Notes under the pieces: generated by a model | What the model saw: only the letters and a program-made list of their open reading frames with translations | The model's database searches: none | Told to the model about the DNA's origin: nothing | Shown here: positions 26,116 through 35,026 of the stretch, in pieces | Layout: every line of letters starts with the position of its first letter | Position numbering within the stretch: the stretch's first letter is position 1 | Assembly: GCF_000970455.1 (NCBI RefSeq) | Contig: NZ_LAJG01000005.1 | Span: forward strand, 248,001-312,000 | Direction: 5' to 3' | Source: Devosia soli | GTDB lineage: Bacteria > Pseudomonadota > Alphaproteobacteria > Rhizobiales > Devosiaceae | Length of the DNA: 64,000 nucleotides | Translations under genes and position numbers: made by a program

Positions 26116-26637
26116 TTAAGCGCGTCTTGCGCTCGTGAATTTGACTGGGTTTTTTACCTTTTCAGTCGCTTCGGCGCGGGCGAAGATGCGGCGGACCGTG
26201 TCTTCACCTTCGGTGACCGTGCCGAATGCGGCAAAGCCGAGACCATCGGGATTACGATGTCCGCCAAAATCCAATTCCGGTTCGTCGCCGATGCAGATGA
26301 AAAATTCCGAGCCGGCAGAACCGGGGGCGAAGCGCGCCATCGACACCGTCATGTTCTTGTGACGGAGGCCAGTCACTTCGGTGGTTTCGTGCGGAATAGG
26401 CGGGAATGGGGCCGGACGCTCGTCGGAGGCGCCGAAACCCCACTGCACCACTTCGATCTTGATCGGCTTATCGGCCGGCTGATTGTCCAGGGTGACGATG
26501 CGATAGGCGGTCGCGTCATCGAGATGACCGCCATCGACATAGGCGAGAAAATTGGCGGCAGTAATGGGTGCGTTCTGCGCATCGACAGCAATGGTGAAGC
26601 TGCCGAGTTCGGTCTCAAGAATAACGGGGATGGTCAA
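26116..26637 (-). CDS. Cyclophilin-type peptidyl-prolyl isomerase
   Basis: Cytoplasmic cyclophilin of about 173 residues. The N-terminal ILETELGSFTIAVDAQNAPI, then TAANFLAYVD, and the core MTVSMARFAPGSAGSEFFIC are typical. The active-site segment before the core is shortened (AYRIVTLDNQPADK, then EVVQWGFG), as in short bacterial members. The start is uncertain: TTG at 26637 fits the family best, and another TTG lies at 26685. No signal peptide is seen. Confidence 0.82.
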   Translation of the reverse strand: MTIPVILETELGSFTIAVDAQNAPITAANFLAYVDGGHLDDATAYRIVTLDNQPADKPIKIEVVQWGFGASDERPAPFPPIPHETTEVTGLRHKNMTVSMARFAPGSAGSEFFICIGDEPELDFGGHRNPDGLGFAAFGTVTEGEDTVRRIFARAEATEKVKNPVKFTSARRA

Positions 26638-26797
26638 GATATTCGTCCAATATATTTGTCGGCGCAGGCTTGGGCAAAATGCCAAGGGACCGTGTTGCGG
26701 TCGGCCGGCGCCATTTCAGGAGATTTGCTCCCCGGCCATTGCACCATCAAAAGCGTCGCAACTCAATCGGTAGGCTCTGATTTTTGCGCAACAACCA

Positions 26798-27658
26798 TCA
26801 CGGTAGGCAGGCTGGGGTTTTGGGCATACCCTGAAAGGGAAGCTCGACCACATACACATCGCCACCGGCACCATTCCTGGAGCGCAGGGAGGTGATGAAG
26901 CCCGTTCGCAGGTCGTTGCCGCCGAAACAGAGCTTGGTGGGATTGGGCACCGGGACGATGACCTCTGCGTCGATCTTGCCCTCGGGCGTGAGCCGCAGAA
27001 TTTTTCCGGCATCCGTCGCGGCAATCCAATAGCAGCCATCGGTATCCATGCTGGCGCCATCGGGGCGGCCCGGAAGGTCGCTTGAAAAGACGCGGCGATT
27101 GGAGGGGCTGCCGTCCTGGAAATCCAGAGCCCAGATGGTGCGAACGGTCGGGTGGGAATCCGAGACATACATTGTGCGGCCATCCGGGCTCCAGGCGAGG
27201 CCATTTTGTGTGATGAAGCCATCAAGATGCGCGCTCACCTGGCCGTCATCCGAAAGGCAATAGAGCGTGCCGCCAGGATCGGCGGGGTTTGCTTGAAGAC
27301 GCATGGTGCCGGCCCAGAAGCGGCCGTCGCGATCGCAGGCACCGCCATTGAAGCGCTTGCCGGAGTCTTTTAGGAGAATATCGGCGATCGGGTCGAGCTG
27401 TGCTTGAGAACCATCGAGGGTCAGCCGGGCAAATCCCCGTTCGGTAGCAGCGATCAACTTGCCGGTGCGGTCGAGAACGATCGACCCGATCATCATCGGG
27501 GCCGTCCAGCGGTGCACAACACCATCAGCGGTACGGCGCTGGATCCGGCCGTTCGGAATATCGAGCCAATAAAGGCTCTCGCTCGCGGCATCCCAAACCG
27601 GGCTTTCGCCAACGTCATTGCCTGCCGCAACGAGAGGTTCGGCCTTGAAACCGGGCAT
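26798..27658 (-). CDS. SMP-30/gluconolactonase-family protein
   Basis: Six-bladed beta-propeller of 286 residues, a likely sugar lactonase. Metal ligands are seen in VGESPVWD (Glu), TQNGLAWSPDG (Asn) and LPGRPDGASMDTDGCYW (Asp). Repeated propeller blades include GRFWAGTMRL and GCYWIAATDAGKILRLTPEG. The ATG at 27658 shares its A with the helicase stop (TGATG), so translation is coupled. The sugar is unknown. Confidence 0.87.
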   Translation of the reverse strand: MPGFKAEPLVAAGNDVGESPVWDAASESLYWLDIPNGRIQRRTADGVVHRWTAPMMIGSIVLDRTGKLIAATERGFARLTLDGSQAQLDPIADILLKDSGKRFNGGACDRDGRFWAGTMRLQANPADPGGTLYCLSDDGQVSAHLDGFITQNGLAWSPDGRTMYVSDSHPTVRTIWALDFQDGSPSNRRVFSSDLPGRPDGASMDTDGCYWIAATDAGKILRLTPEGKIDAEVIVPVPNPTKLCFGGNDLRTGFITSLRSRNGAGGDVYVVELPFQGMPKTPACLP

Positions 27659-29721
27659 CACCACATGCCTCGCATACGGGCTGCCATGTCGACGACGGCG
27701 GGTTGAGCGGGCCGCACATCGGCCCTTATGGGTGCGACCGGTGGCCAGAGGATATCTTCAAAGAGCGTCGTCATCACGCGCGGAATGAAGCGGGTGCGCT
27801 GGGCGTAAAGATGCCGATCGCCGTTGCGGGTCTGCTGGGTGACATAGAAGCGTTGCGGCACGAGGAGATGCAATTCGTCCTTGGCACGCGTCATGGCGAC
27901 GTAGAGCAGACGCCGCTCTTCCTCAAGTTCATGGGTGGTTCCGGTGCCGAGATCGGACGGAATGCAGCCGTCGACGACATTGAGAACATGGACGGACTTC
28001 CACTCCTGTCCCTTGGCCGAGTGGATGGTCGAGAGAATGAGATAGTCCTCATCGCGCAGCGGGACGCCGGGCTGATCGCTGGTAGCGTCGGGCGGATCGA
28101 GCGTCAGTTCGGTGAGGAAGCGGTTGCGGCTCGGATAGCCGCCAGCAATCTGTTCGAGCTGGACAATATCGGCCACGCGAATAGAGGCATCTTCATAGCC
28201 GTGCTCGAGAAGCGGTTCATACCACTGGCGGACATAGCCGAGTTCCAGCGGCCATGCGGTTTCGCGCGAAGCAAGGCGGCCAACCATCGTGACAAGATCG
28301 GGCCAATGCTGCCCGGCCTTGAGCGGCGGGGGAACCTCGCCCAGGGCCCAGGCCGGATCGGTGCTGTTGCCAATCGCATCGAGGACACGGCCTGCCGTGC
28401 CCGGCCCAATGCCAGGCATGAGCTGGAGCACGCGAAAGCCGGCGACGCGATCCTTCGGATTTTCAGCCCAGCGGAGGACGGCGAGCACATCCTTGATGTG
28501 GGCGGCATCGAGAAATTTGAGGCCGCCGAATTTGACGAAGGGGATGTTACGGCGGGTCAGTTCGATTTCGAGAGGCCCTGAATGGCTCGCGGTGCGAAAG
28601 AGTACCGCCTGTTGCTTGAGCGGCGTGCCGAGCTCTCGCGCTTCCAATACGGACTTAGCAATGTAGCCGACCTGATCGGCTTCGTCCTTCACCGTCACCA
28701 GGAGCGGCTTGGCTTCCGAGACCCGTTCAGACCAAAGATTTTTGGTGAAGCGCTCCGTCGCCTCGCCGATGACGGCATTGGCGGCGGCGAGAATGGGCTG
28801 AGTGGAACGGTAGTTCCGATCGAGCGTAACGATCTCTGCCGGCGGCGTGAAGGCACCGGGGAAATCGAGGATGTTGCGGACGGTGGCGGCGCGGAAGGAA
28901 TAGATCGACTGGGCGTCATCCCCCACGACCGTCATACCGCGACCATCGGGACGAAGCGCCAGAAGAATGGCGGATTGAAGCCGGTTGGTATCCTGGTATT
29001 CGTCGACGAGAATATGGTCGAAGAGCGCCGAAACCTGTGCCGCGATCGTGGGTTCGCCCATCATGCCAGCCCAATAAAGCAGCAGGTCATCGTAATCGAG
29101 CACGTTCTGGGCCTGCTTGGCCGCAACATAGGCGCCAAACAGCGTGCGCAATTCGGCTGACCACATGGCGCACCAGGGAAAGACCGTCTTCAGCACCTCA
29201 TCGAGATCGGCCTGGGCATTGACGGCGCGGGAGTAGATGGCGAGGCACGTCCCCTTGGTGGGAAAGCGGGTGGTTGTCTCGCTGAACTTGAGCTCATGGC
29301 GGACGAGGTTCATGAGATCTGCGGAGTCTTCGCGGTCGTGGATCGTGAAGGCCGGATCAAGGCCGATCAGGTGCGCATGCTCGCGGAGGAGGCGCGCGCC
29401 GATGCCGTGGAATGTGCCGGACCAGGTCAGGGCATCGGTGACCGCGCCTGAGCCCAGACCCAGGACTTTGCCGGCGATGCGCTCGACTCTGCGGGCCATT
29501 TCGGCGGCAGCGCGACGGGAAAAAGTCAGCAAGAGCATACGGCGCGGATCGGCACCGTTGACGATGAGATGGGCAACCCGATGGGCCAGGGTGTTGGTTT
29601 TTCCCGAGCCTGCGCCGGCTATGACGAGGAGCGGCTTGGGATCAGGATGGCCCACGCCATGCTCGACAGCGAGGCGCTGATTGGCGTTGAGCGCTTCGAG
29701 GTAGTCGGTCTTGGCAGGCAC
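27658..29721 (-). CDS. UvrD/Rep-family ATP-dependent DNA helicase
   Basis: Superfamily-1 3'-5' helicase of 687 residues. Motifs in order: LNANQRLAVEHG (Q motif), IAGAGSGKTNTLAHR (Walker A), LTFSRRAAAEM (Ia), LVDEYQDTNRLQS (II), VVGDDAQSIYSFRAA (III), TLDRNYRS (IV), TIHSAKGQEWKSVHV (V) and YVAMTRAKDELHL (VI). It starts with GTG at 29721 after AAGGA. It is a second-line helicase of the UvrD-like group rather than the long UvrD1. Coupling to an SMP-30 gene is probably incidental. Confidence 0.9.
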   Translation of the reverse strand: MPAKTDYLEALNANQRLAVEHGVGHPDPKPLLVIAGAGSGKTNTLAHRVAHLIVNGADPRRMLLLTFSRRAAAEMARRVERIAGKVLGLGSGAVTDALTWSGTFHGIGARLLREHAHLIGLDPAFTIHDREDSADLMNLVRHELKFSETTTRFPTKGTCLAIYSRAVNAQADLDEVLKTVFPWCAMWSAELRTLFGAYVAAKQAQNVLDYDDLLLYWAGMMGEPTIAAQVSALFDHILVDEYQDTNRLQSAILLALRPDGRGMTVVGDDAQSIYSFRAATVRNILDFPGAFTPPAEIVTLDRNYRSTQPILAAANAVIGEATERFTKNLWSERVSEAKPLLVTVKDEADQVGYIAKSVLEARELGTPLKQQAVLFRTASHSGPLEIELTRRNIPFVKFGGLKFLDAAHIKDVLAVLRWAENPKDRVAGFRVLQLMPGIGPGTAGRVLDAIGNSTDPAWALGEVPPPLKAGQHWPDLVTMVGRLASRETAWPLELGYVRQWYEPLLEHGYEDASIRVADIVQLEQIAGGYPSRNRFLTELTLDPPDATSDQPGVPLRDEDYLILSTIHSAKGQEWKSVHVLNVVDGCIPSDLGTGTTHELEEERRLLYVAMTRAKDELHLLVPQRFYVTQQTRNGDRHLYAQRTRFIPRVMTTLFEDILWPPVAPIRADVRPAQPAVVDMAARMRGMW

Positions 29722-29802
29722 GAATCGATCCTTGGTCGAGAAAGGTCCATGGGACCGTATTCTCTTTTTGTTCGCAAGCGCGCGACCGCTGAATTGATGA
29801 GC

Positions 29803-30627
29803 CTATGCTTTTTCGGCGGCTTCGACGTGATGGCGGCCGATGGGGACGATCATGGGGGTGTTGGACACGGGATCGAGGACGATGCGGGAGGACATGTTGA
29901 AGACGTCATGGACGACTTTTTCGGTCATGACATCGACGGGTTTGCCTTCGACGATGATCTTTCCCGACTTCATGGCGACGATGTGGTCGGCATAGCGGCA
30001 GGCGAGGTTGAGGTCGTGGAGGACGACGACGACGGTGCGGCCGCGGGATTTGACGAGATCGGTAAGGAGATCGAGGACCTCGACCTGGTGGTTGATGTCT
30101 AAAAAGGTCGTGGGCTCGTCGAGGAGGAGAAGATCGGTCTCCTGGGCGAGGGCCATGGCGATCCAGACGCGCTGGCGCTGGCCGCCTGAGAGTTCATCGA
30201 CTGGGCGGGCGGCGAGATCGGCCATGTCGGTGGCACCGAGGGCTTCGGCGACGGCGGCATCGTCTTCGGGGGTCCAGCGGCGGAACCAGCCTTGGTGCGG
30301 ATAGCGGCCGCGGCCGACGAGATCGGCGACGGTGATGGCATCGGGCGCAATGGGGGACTGGGGAAGGACGCCGAGGAGGGTCGCGACTTCGCGCGTGGGC
30401 ATCTGGTGGATGGGTTTGCCATCGAGATAGACGGCGCCCTTGCTGGGCGAAAGCAGGCGCGCGAGGCCGCGGAGAAGCGTGGACTTGCCGCAGGCATTCG
30501 CGCCGACGATGACCGTCAACTCGCCGGCGGGAATGGTGAGATTGAGGTCGGAGACGATCTCACGGTCGGCATAGCCGAGGTGGAGGCCGGCGGCCATGAG
30601 CTGGTGGTTGCGCATGCGGGACCCCAT
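29803..30627 (-). CDS. Iron-siderophore ABC transporter ATPase (FecE/FhuC type)
   Basis: ATPase of 274 residues. Walker A is VGANACGKSTLLRGL, the signature is ELSGGQRQRVWIAMAL, Walker B is LLLLDEPTTFLDI, and the switch is VLHDLN. The VGRGRYPHQGWFRRW insert is characteristic of siderophore and heme importers. Two in-frame ATGs are possible (30627 and 30615). I give the first because it starts one base after the permease stop. It is last gene of the operon. Confidence 0.92.
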   Translation of the reverse strand: MGSRMRNHQLMAAGLHLGYADREIVSDLNLTIPAGELTVIVGANACGKSTLLRGLARLLSPSKGAVYLDGKPIHQMPTREVATLLGVLPQSPIAPDAITVADLVGRGRYPHQGWFRRWTPEDDAAVAEALGATDMADLAARPVDELSGGQRQRVWIAMALAQETDLLLLDEPTTFLDINHQVEVLDLLTDLVKSRGRTVVVVLHDLNLACRYADHIVAMKSGKIIVEGKPVDVMTEKVVHDVFNMSSRIVLDPVSNTPMIVPIGRHHVEAAEKA

Positions 30628-30628
30628 T

Positions 30629-31678
30629 TCAGTTAACGCGCCCCGAGCGGCCGGAGACGACCAAGAGCCAGAGGAGGAATGTGGCGCCGAAGGCACCCGT
30701 GACGACGCCTGTGGGCAATTGCGTGCTGGGGAGCGCGTGTTGGGCGACGAGATCGGACACCAGCATGACGAGCGCCCCAACGAGGGCCGCCTGCGGGAAG
30801 CCGCGCCCTGCCCCACCCATGAGGCGGCGGGCGATGGGGCCGGAGACGAAGGCCACGAAACCGACCGGGCCGACGGCAGCAGTTGCGAAGGCGGCGAGCG
30901 CGACGGCGACCAGCATGAGGCCCAAGCGGGTGTGCTCGACATGGGTGCCGAGGGCATGGGCGGTGTCATCGCCGAGTTCGAGGCCATCGAGACCGCGGAC
31001 GAGGACGAAGAGCGCGGGCAGGATGACGACCATGGTGATGGCGAGGACGATGGAGTCCGCGGGCTGGGCGGCATTGAGACTGCCGACGAGCCAGGCCATG
31101 GCCTGTTGCACCTCGTTGAGGCGGGCGCGGGTGAAAAGATAGGAGATGACGGCGCTGAGCATGGCGGCGGCGCCGATGCCGATAAGGACGACGCGATAGG
31201 CGGTGACACCATTGCGCCAGGCGAGGAGATAAATGGCGATTGCCGTGAGGACGGCGCCGGCGAAGGCACCGAGCGAGACCGAAAGGCCACCCCAGCCGAG
31301 GACGATGATGCAGAAGACGGCGGCGGCGCTGGCGCCATGGGCGATGCCGATAATGTCGGGGCTGGCCAAGGGGTTACGCAGCAGTGTTTGGAAAATGATT
31401 CCGGAGAGACCGAAGGCGGCGCCGGAGAGCAGCGCGAGGACGAGGCGCGGCAAGCGGACCTGAAGGACAATGAAATCGACGCCCTTATTGGCGATGCCGG
31501 TCAGCGGGGAGAACAGCGACTGAAGGACAGTTTCGGGCGGGACGGCAAAATCGCCGAGGAGCATGGCGGCGATGGCGGCGGCGAGGAGCGCGGCGAGGAG
31601 GCCGAAGGTGACGCGGGTGGCGTGGCTCTGACGCGAGCGGCGGACGGCGGCGATGGTTGTGGCTTGAACTATGGTCAT
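30629..31678 (-). CDS. FecCD-type siderophore ABC permease (second)
   Basis: Membrane permease of 349 residues with about nine helices. FecCD features include VRLPRLVLALLSGAAFGLSG, RNPLASPDIIGIAHGASAAA and GFVAFVSGPIARRLMGGAGR. The ATG shares a base with the preceding permease stop (TGATG). It pairs with the next FecCD protein to form a hetero-dimeric channel. Confidence 0.92.
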   Translation of the reverse strand: MTIVQATTIAAVRRSRQSHATRVTFGLLAALLAAAIAAMLLGDFAVPPETVLQSLFSPLTGIANKGVDFIVLQVRLPRLVLALLSGAAFGLSGIIFQTLLRNPLASPDIIGIAHGASAAAVFCIIVLGWGGLSVSLGAFAGAVLTAIAIYLLAWRNGVTAYRVVLIGIGAAAMLSAVISYLFTRARLNEVQQAMAWLVGSLNAAQPADSIVLAITMVVILPALFVLVRGLDGLELGDDTAHALGTHVEHTRLGLMLVAVALAAFATAAVGPVGFVAFVSGPIARRLMGGAGRGFPQAALVGALVMLVSDLVAQHALPSTQLPTGVVTGAFGATFLLWLLVVSGRSGRVN

Positions 31679-32709
31679 CAGAGCGCGGCCAGTTTGCGGC
31701 GGCGGACGAGCGCGATGAAGAATGGCGCGCCGATGAAAGCGGTGACGATGCCAACCTGGACTTCGCCGGGTGGGGCGATGACGCGGCCGATGATGTCCGC
31801 GCCAAGGAGCAGGATCGGTGCCATCAGCATGGAATAGGGCAGGATCCAGCGATAGCCGGGGCCAGTGATGGCGCGGGCGACGTGGGGGATGGTTAGGCCA
31901 ACGAAGGCGATGGGACCGGCAGCGGCGACTGCGGCACCAGCGAGGATAACGGCGGCAAGACCGGCGAGCGCCCGGGAAAGGCCGATGCGTTGCCCGAGGG
32001 CGCGGGCCACATCGTCGCCCATGCTGAGCCCATCGAGGAGGCGCGCGCTCATGAGGGCGAGGGCGGCACCGATGGCGATGAAGGGGCTGACCTGGAGCGC
32101 GATGTCCATGGAGCGGCCGGCGAGCGAGCCGACTTGCCAGAAGCGGACTTCGTCGAGGGTGCGGGGGCTGGTGAGGAGGATGGCATTGATGACGGCGAGC
32201 ATGATGGCCGTCATGGCGGCGCCGGCCAGCGCGAGCTTGATGGGGGTGGCGCCCTCGCGGCCAAGGGAGGCGACGGAATAAACCACCAGCATGGCAACGC
32301 CGGCGCCGATGAAGGCAAGCCAGACATAGAAGCCAAGCTGGGTGATGCCGAAAACGGAGACGCCGAGGACGACAAAAAGCGCGGCACCCGAATTGATGCC
32401 GAGAATGGATGGATCGGCCAGAGGATTGCGCGTGGCGCCCTGGAGGACGGCGCCGGAGAGGCCGAGGGCGAGGCCGACGAGGACGCCGACGAGGGTGCGC
32501 GGGAGTCGCAAATCCCAGACGATGCGGTGTTCGGTGGAATTGGGATCGAAGGCGGTGAGCGCGGACCAGACCATGTCCACCGGGATGGCGCGGGCGCCGG
32601 TGGCCATGGAGAGTAGAATGACGGCGATCAGGGCGGCGGCGAGCAGCAGAAGGCCAAGGCCGAGCGCGGCGGCACGGCTGGCGCGCGCCTCGACGACGGA
32701 TGCCTCCAT
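31678..32709 (-). CDS. FecCD-type siderophore ABC permease (first)
   Basis: Membrane permease of 343 residues. Family signatures are LRLPRTLVGVLVGLALGLSG, TRNPLADPSILGINSGAALF and FVGLTIPHVARAITGPGYRW. The start overlaps the binding-protein stop as TGATG, as at the next junction, so the whole operon looks translationally coupled. Confidence 0.92.
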   Translation of the reverse strand: MEASVVEARASRAAALGLGLLLLAAALIAVILLSMATGARAIPVDMVWSALTAFDPNSTEHRIVWDLRLPRTLVGVLVGLALGLSGAVLQGATRNPLADPSILGINSGAALFVVLGVSVFGITQLGFYVWLAFIGAGVAMLVVYSVASLGREGATPIKLALAGAAMTAIMLAVINAILLTSPRTLDEVRFWQVGSLAGRSMDIALQVSPFIAIGAALALMSARLLDGLSMGDDVARALGQRIGLSRALAGLAAVILAGAAVAAAGPIAFVGLTIPHVARAITGPGYRWILPYSMLMAPILLLGADIIGRVIAPPGEVQVGIVTAFIGAPFFIALVRRRKLAAL

Positions 32710-33662
32710 CAGGGGGTCAGATCCGGATCAGCCGCGTTGATGGCGGCGGTGAGATCGGTAAGTGCGCCAGCATAGGCCTTATAGTTGCGCAGCCAGAAGG
32801 CGGGCCATTCGGCGACCTGGCCGGCTTCGGCAGCTTTCATCAGCGTCCAGGTGGGCTGGGCAAGCGCGGTTGCCATTGTGCTTTCGGCGCGATTGTCGAC
32901 GAGGATGAGATCGGCCTGGTAGCGATCGGCATTTTCCCAGCTGACGGTCTCGAAATAATTGTTGCCGGTGGCATCGACGCCTTGGGGTTTCACGATATCG
33001 AGGCCCCAGGATTGCATATCGAGAAGCTCGGCGGCGCCGGCGGGATCGGCAACGTAAAGGGCGTCGTCGCCGGCATAAACGGCGAGTGCTGTGAGGCCGG
33101 GTTTGGACGCGACGGCTGCCTTGAAATCGGCCACGGCAGTCTCGAAGGCGGTCTTGTTTTGCGCGATAGCGGGGGCCGCGAGATCGGCACCAAGGCTTTG
33201 GGCGAGAACTTCGTAATCCTCGATCATGCCGACGATCGAATCGCCTGCGGAAACGCCGGTGATCGGGGCGATCTGGCTCAATGTGGCAACGACATTTTCT
33301 CCGCCGGACCACACGGCGTTGCGGTTCCACCATTCGGCGATTATGAGATCGGGTTCGAGCGCTGCGGCCTTTTCGATATCCACTTCGCCCCAGGCTTGGC
33401 CGATAATTTCAATGCCGGCAAGGTCTAGCCCCTCGAGGGCCTTGGCTTCGGCGACAGGGCTATCGGCATAGATGCCGACCGGGCGGATGCCCAGCGGGAT
33501 GAGGCCGGCTGCAGCATCTTGGCTCGCAATGATGCGCTGGGGCACGGCGTCGAGCGTGACGGTCTGGCCCGAGCCATCTGTATAGGTCCAGGACTCGGCC
33601 TGGGCAGCAGCGACTACGGCGCCGGAGAAAGCCGCGGCAATGGCGAGGGTGCGCAAGACCAT
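32709..33662 (-). CDS. Iron-siderophore ABC substrate-binding protein
   Basis: Periplasmic protein of 317 residues in the FepB/FhuD class. The signal peptide is MVLRTLAIAAAFSGAVVAAA followed by QAES. The mature part opens with a DGSGQTVTLDAVPQRIIAS strand, then the EPDLIIAEWW segment that precedes the long backbone helix. The transported siderophore is unknown. It starts the four-gene iron operon and faces the ECF sigma gene across 123 bases. No Fur or Irr box was recognised with confidence. Confidence 0.9.
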   Translation of the reverse strand: MVLRTLAIAAAFSGAVVAAAQAESWTYTDGSGQTVTLDAVPQRIIASQDAAAGLIPLGIRPVGIYADSPVAEAKALEGLDLAGIEIIGQAWGEVDIEKAAALEPDLIIAEWWNRNAVWSGGENVVATLSQIAPITGVSAGDSIVGMIEDYEVLAQSLGADLAAPAIAQNKTAFETAVADFKAAVASKPGLTALAVYAGDDALYVADPAGAAELLDMQSWGLDIVKPQGVDATGNNYFETVSWENADRYQADLILVDNRAESTMATALAQPTWTLMKAAEAGQVAEWPAFWLRNYKAYAGALTDLTAAINAADPDLTP

Positions 33663-33732
33663 GTTCGTCCCCTTGTTACATCGCGCGATTCCTTGCCGCC
33701 ATAATACTGATCGGTCAAGTCATGTTTTCGAG

Positions 33733-33761
33733 TGATCCAATTGAAAGGGCGGTTCGTAGAC
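33733..33761 (+). promoter_or_regulatory. Probable RpoE-type autoregulated promoter
   Basis: TGATCC (33733-33738), exactly 18 bases, then TAGAC (33757-33761). This agrees with the TGATCC-N18-TAAGA type promoter known for RpoE/ChrR systems of Rhodobacter. It lies 24 bases upstream of the sigma-factor ATG at 33786. The same -35 with the same spacer and TAG occurs ahead of the fatty-acid operon at 39284-39255, which strongly supports both. Confidence 0.75.
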
Positions 33762-33785
33762 AGGCTGACAAAGGTGGATAGACCG

Positions 33786-34385
33786 ATGTATTCCATAGGC
33801 ATGTCGGACAATAAACTTGAAGCCGGGTCTGGCTTCCCTCTCAATGATGACCCCGAAACGCTTCTGCTCCGGGTTGCGGGTGCGCGCGACCGCGAGGCCT
33901 TGGCGCGGCTCTTTTCGCTTTTCGGCCCACGCGTTAAATCGATGATGCTCAAGCTCGGTGCGAACGACGCCATTGCCGAAGACATGGTCCAGGAGACCTT
34001 TCTTTCGGTGTGGCGGAAGGCGCATCTCTATTCGATCGAGCGCGGCGCGGCGGTGAGCTGGATTTTTACGATCGCGCGCAATCTGCGGATCGACCAGTTC
34101 CGCCGCCAATCCAACAAGCCCTATGAGGATCTCGAGACCGTCACGATCGAAAGCGCCGAGCCGAGCGGCAGCATGATGATCGAACAGAAGCAGGTGATCG
34201 ACCGCGTCACGCTTGCGCTCAAGAGCCTTTCGCCCGAACAGCAAGAAGTGGTTCGCCTCAGTTTCCTGCACGATATGCCCCATGCGCAGATCGCCGAGAA
34301 GGTCGGCATCCCGCTGGGGACCGTGAAATCCCGGCTTCGCCTTGCTTATGAACGGCTCCGGCCCATGCTGGAGGACTTGCAATGA
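33786..34385 (+). CDS. rpoE: ECF sigma factor, RpoE/ECF11-like
   Basis: Sigma factor of 199 residues. Region 2 is at about 25-85 (DREALARLFSLFGPRVKSMM, then AEDMVQETFLSVWRKA) and region 4 at about 135-195 (LKSLSPEQQEVVRLSFLHDM, then HAQIAEKVGIPLGTVKSRLR). The ATG at 33786 is preceded by AAGGTGG. A GTG at 33732 in the same frame would put the promoter inside the gene, so I reject it. The 3' end overlaps the ChrR-like gene by 4 bp. It is the likely regulator of a singlet-oxygen-type response. Confidence 0.92.
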   Translation: MYSIGMSDNKLEAGSGFPLNDDPETLLLRVAGARDREALARLFSLFGPRVKSMMLKLGANDAIAEDMVQETFLSVWRKAHLYSIERGAAVSWIFTIARNLRIDQFRRQSNKPYEDLETVTIESAEPSGSMMIEQKQVIDRVTLALKSLSPEQQEVVRLSFLHDMPHAQIAEKVGIPLGTVKSRLRLAYERLRPMLEDLQ

Positions 34386-35023
34386 CCATCACCCATCACC
34401 CAGATATCGCAACACTCATGGCTTTCAGCGCTGGTGCGCTCGAAGAGCCTTATGCCGCCGTTATCGCAACCCATCTCGCCATGTCGGAAGGCGGCCGAGA
34501 GACGGTGCGTCACATGACAACTATTGGCGGCGCCCTGCTCAACGACGAGCCGAACGCCAAGCTGTCCGACAAGGCGCTTGAACGCCTGATGGGCAAGCTC
34601 GGCGACGAGCGCATCGAGGTGCCCTCGCATACGCCAAGCGACGTCCCCCTGCCCCTGCAGAAATACCTGCCCAGGGGCCTCGATGGGGTTCGCTGGAAAT
34701 GGACGGGTCCCGGAGTGGCAACGGCCGATCTCGCCTGGGGCCGGGATGGCCGTTCGCGGCTGATGCTGCTGCGGGTCGCGGCCGGACGACGCGTGCCCGA
34801 ACACGGCCATGGTGGGCAGGAACTGACCCTGATCCTTCAGGGCGCCTACAAGGATCGCTTCGGCGTTTTTGCCAAGGGTGACATTGCCGACCACGACGAG
34901 GATGTCGAGCACCAGCCGATTGCAGAGCCGGGCGACGATTGCATCTGTCTTGTGGCTGTCGACGCCAAGCTCACATTCCAGGGCCGGTTGATGCGGGCGC
35001 TGCAGCCGCTCTTCGGGATCTAA
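34382..35023 (+). CDS. chrR: ChrR-like cupin anti-sigma factor lacking the zinc cysteines
   Basis: Protein of 213 residues, collinear with Rhodobacter ChrR. In the N-terminal anti-sigma domain His6 and His31 are kept. The two cysteines of the H-x3-C-x2-C zinc motif are Ser35 and Gly38 instead (THLAMSEGGR). In the C-terminal cupin the metal ligands His141, His143, Glu147 and His177 are all in place (EHGHGGQELTLIL, DVEHQP), as are Cys187 and Cys189. The 4-bp overlap with the sigma gene argues for a true partner. How the sigma factor is held without the usual zinc site is open. Confidence 0.88.
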   Translation: MTITHHPDIATLMAFSAGALEEPYAAVIATHLAMSEGGRETVRHMTTIGGALLNDEPNAKLSDKALERLMGKLGDERIEVPSHTPSDVPLPLQKYLPRGLDGVRWKWTGPGVATADLAWGRDGRSRLMLLRVAAGRRVPEHGHGGQELTLILQGAYKDRFGVFAKGDIADHDEDVEHQPIAEPGDDCICLVAVDAKLTFQGRLMRALQPLFGI

Positions 35024-35026
35024 GTC

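Noticed and set aside
30596..31837. 413-codon plus-strand frame rich in Glu, Gly and Asp
   Set aside because: Antisense to two FecCD permeases. The acidic repeats come from the complementary strand of hydrophobic Ala/Val codons.
33663..33732. Fur or Irr box before the siderophore operon
   Set aside because: No match to GATAATGATAATCATTATC-like or ICE-like sequence; iron control cannot be claimed from sequence.
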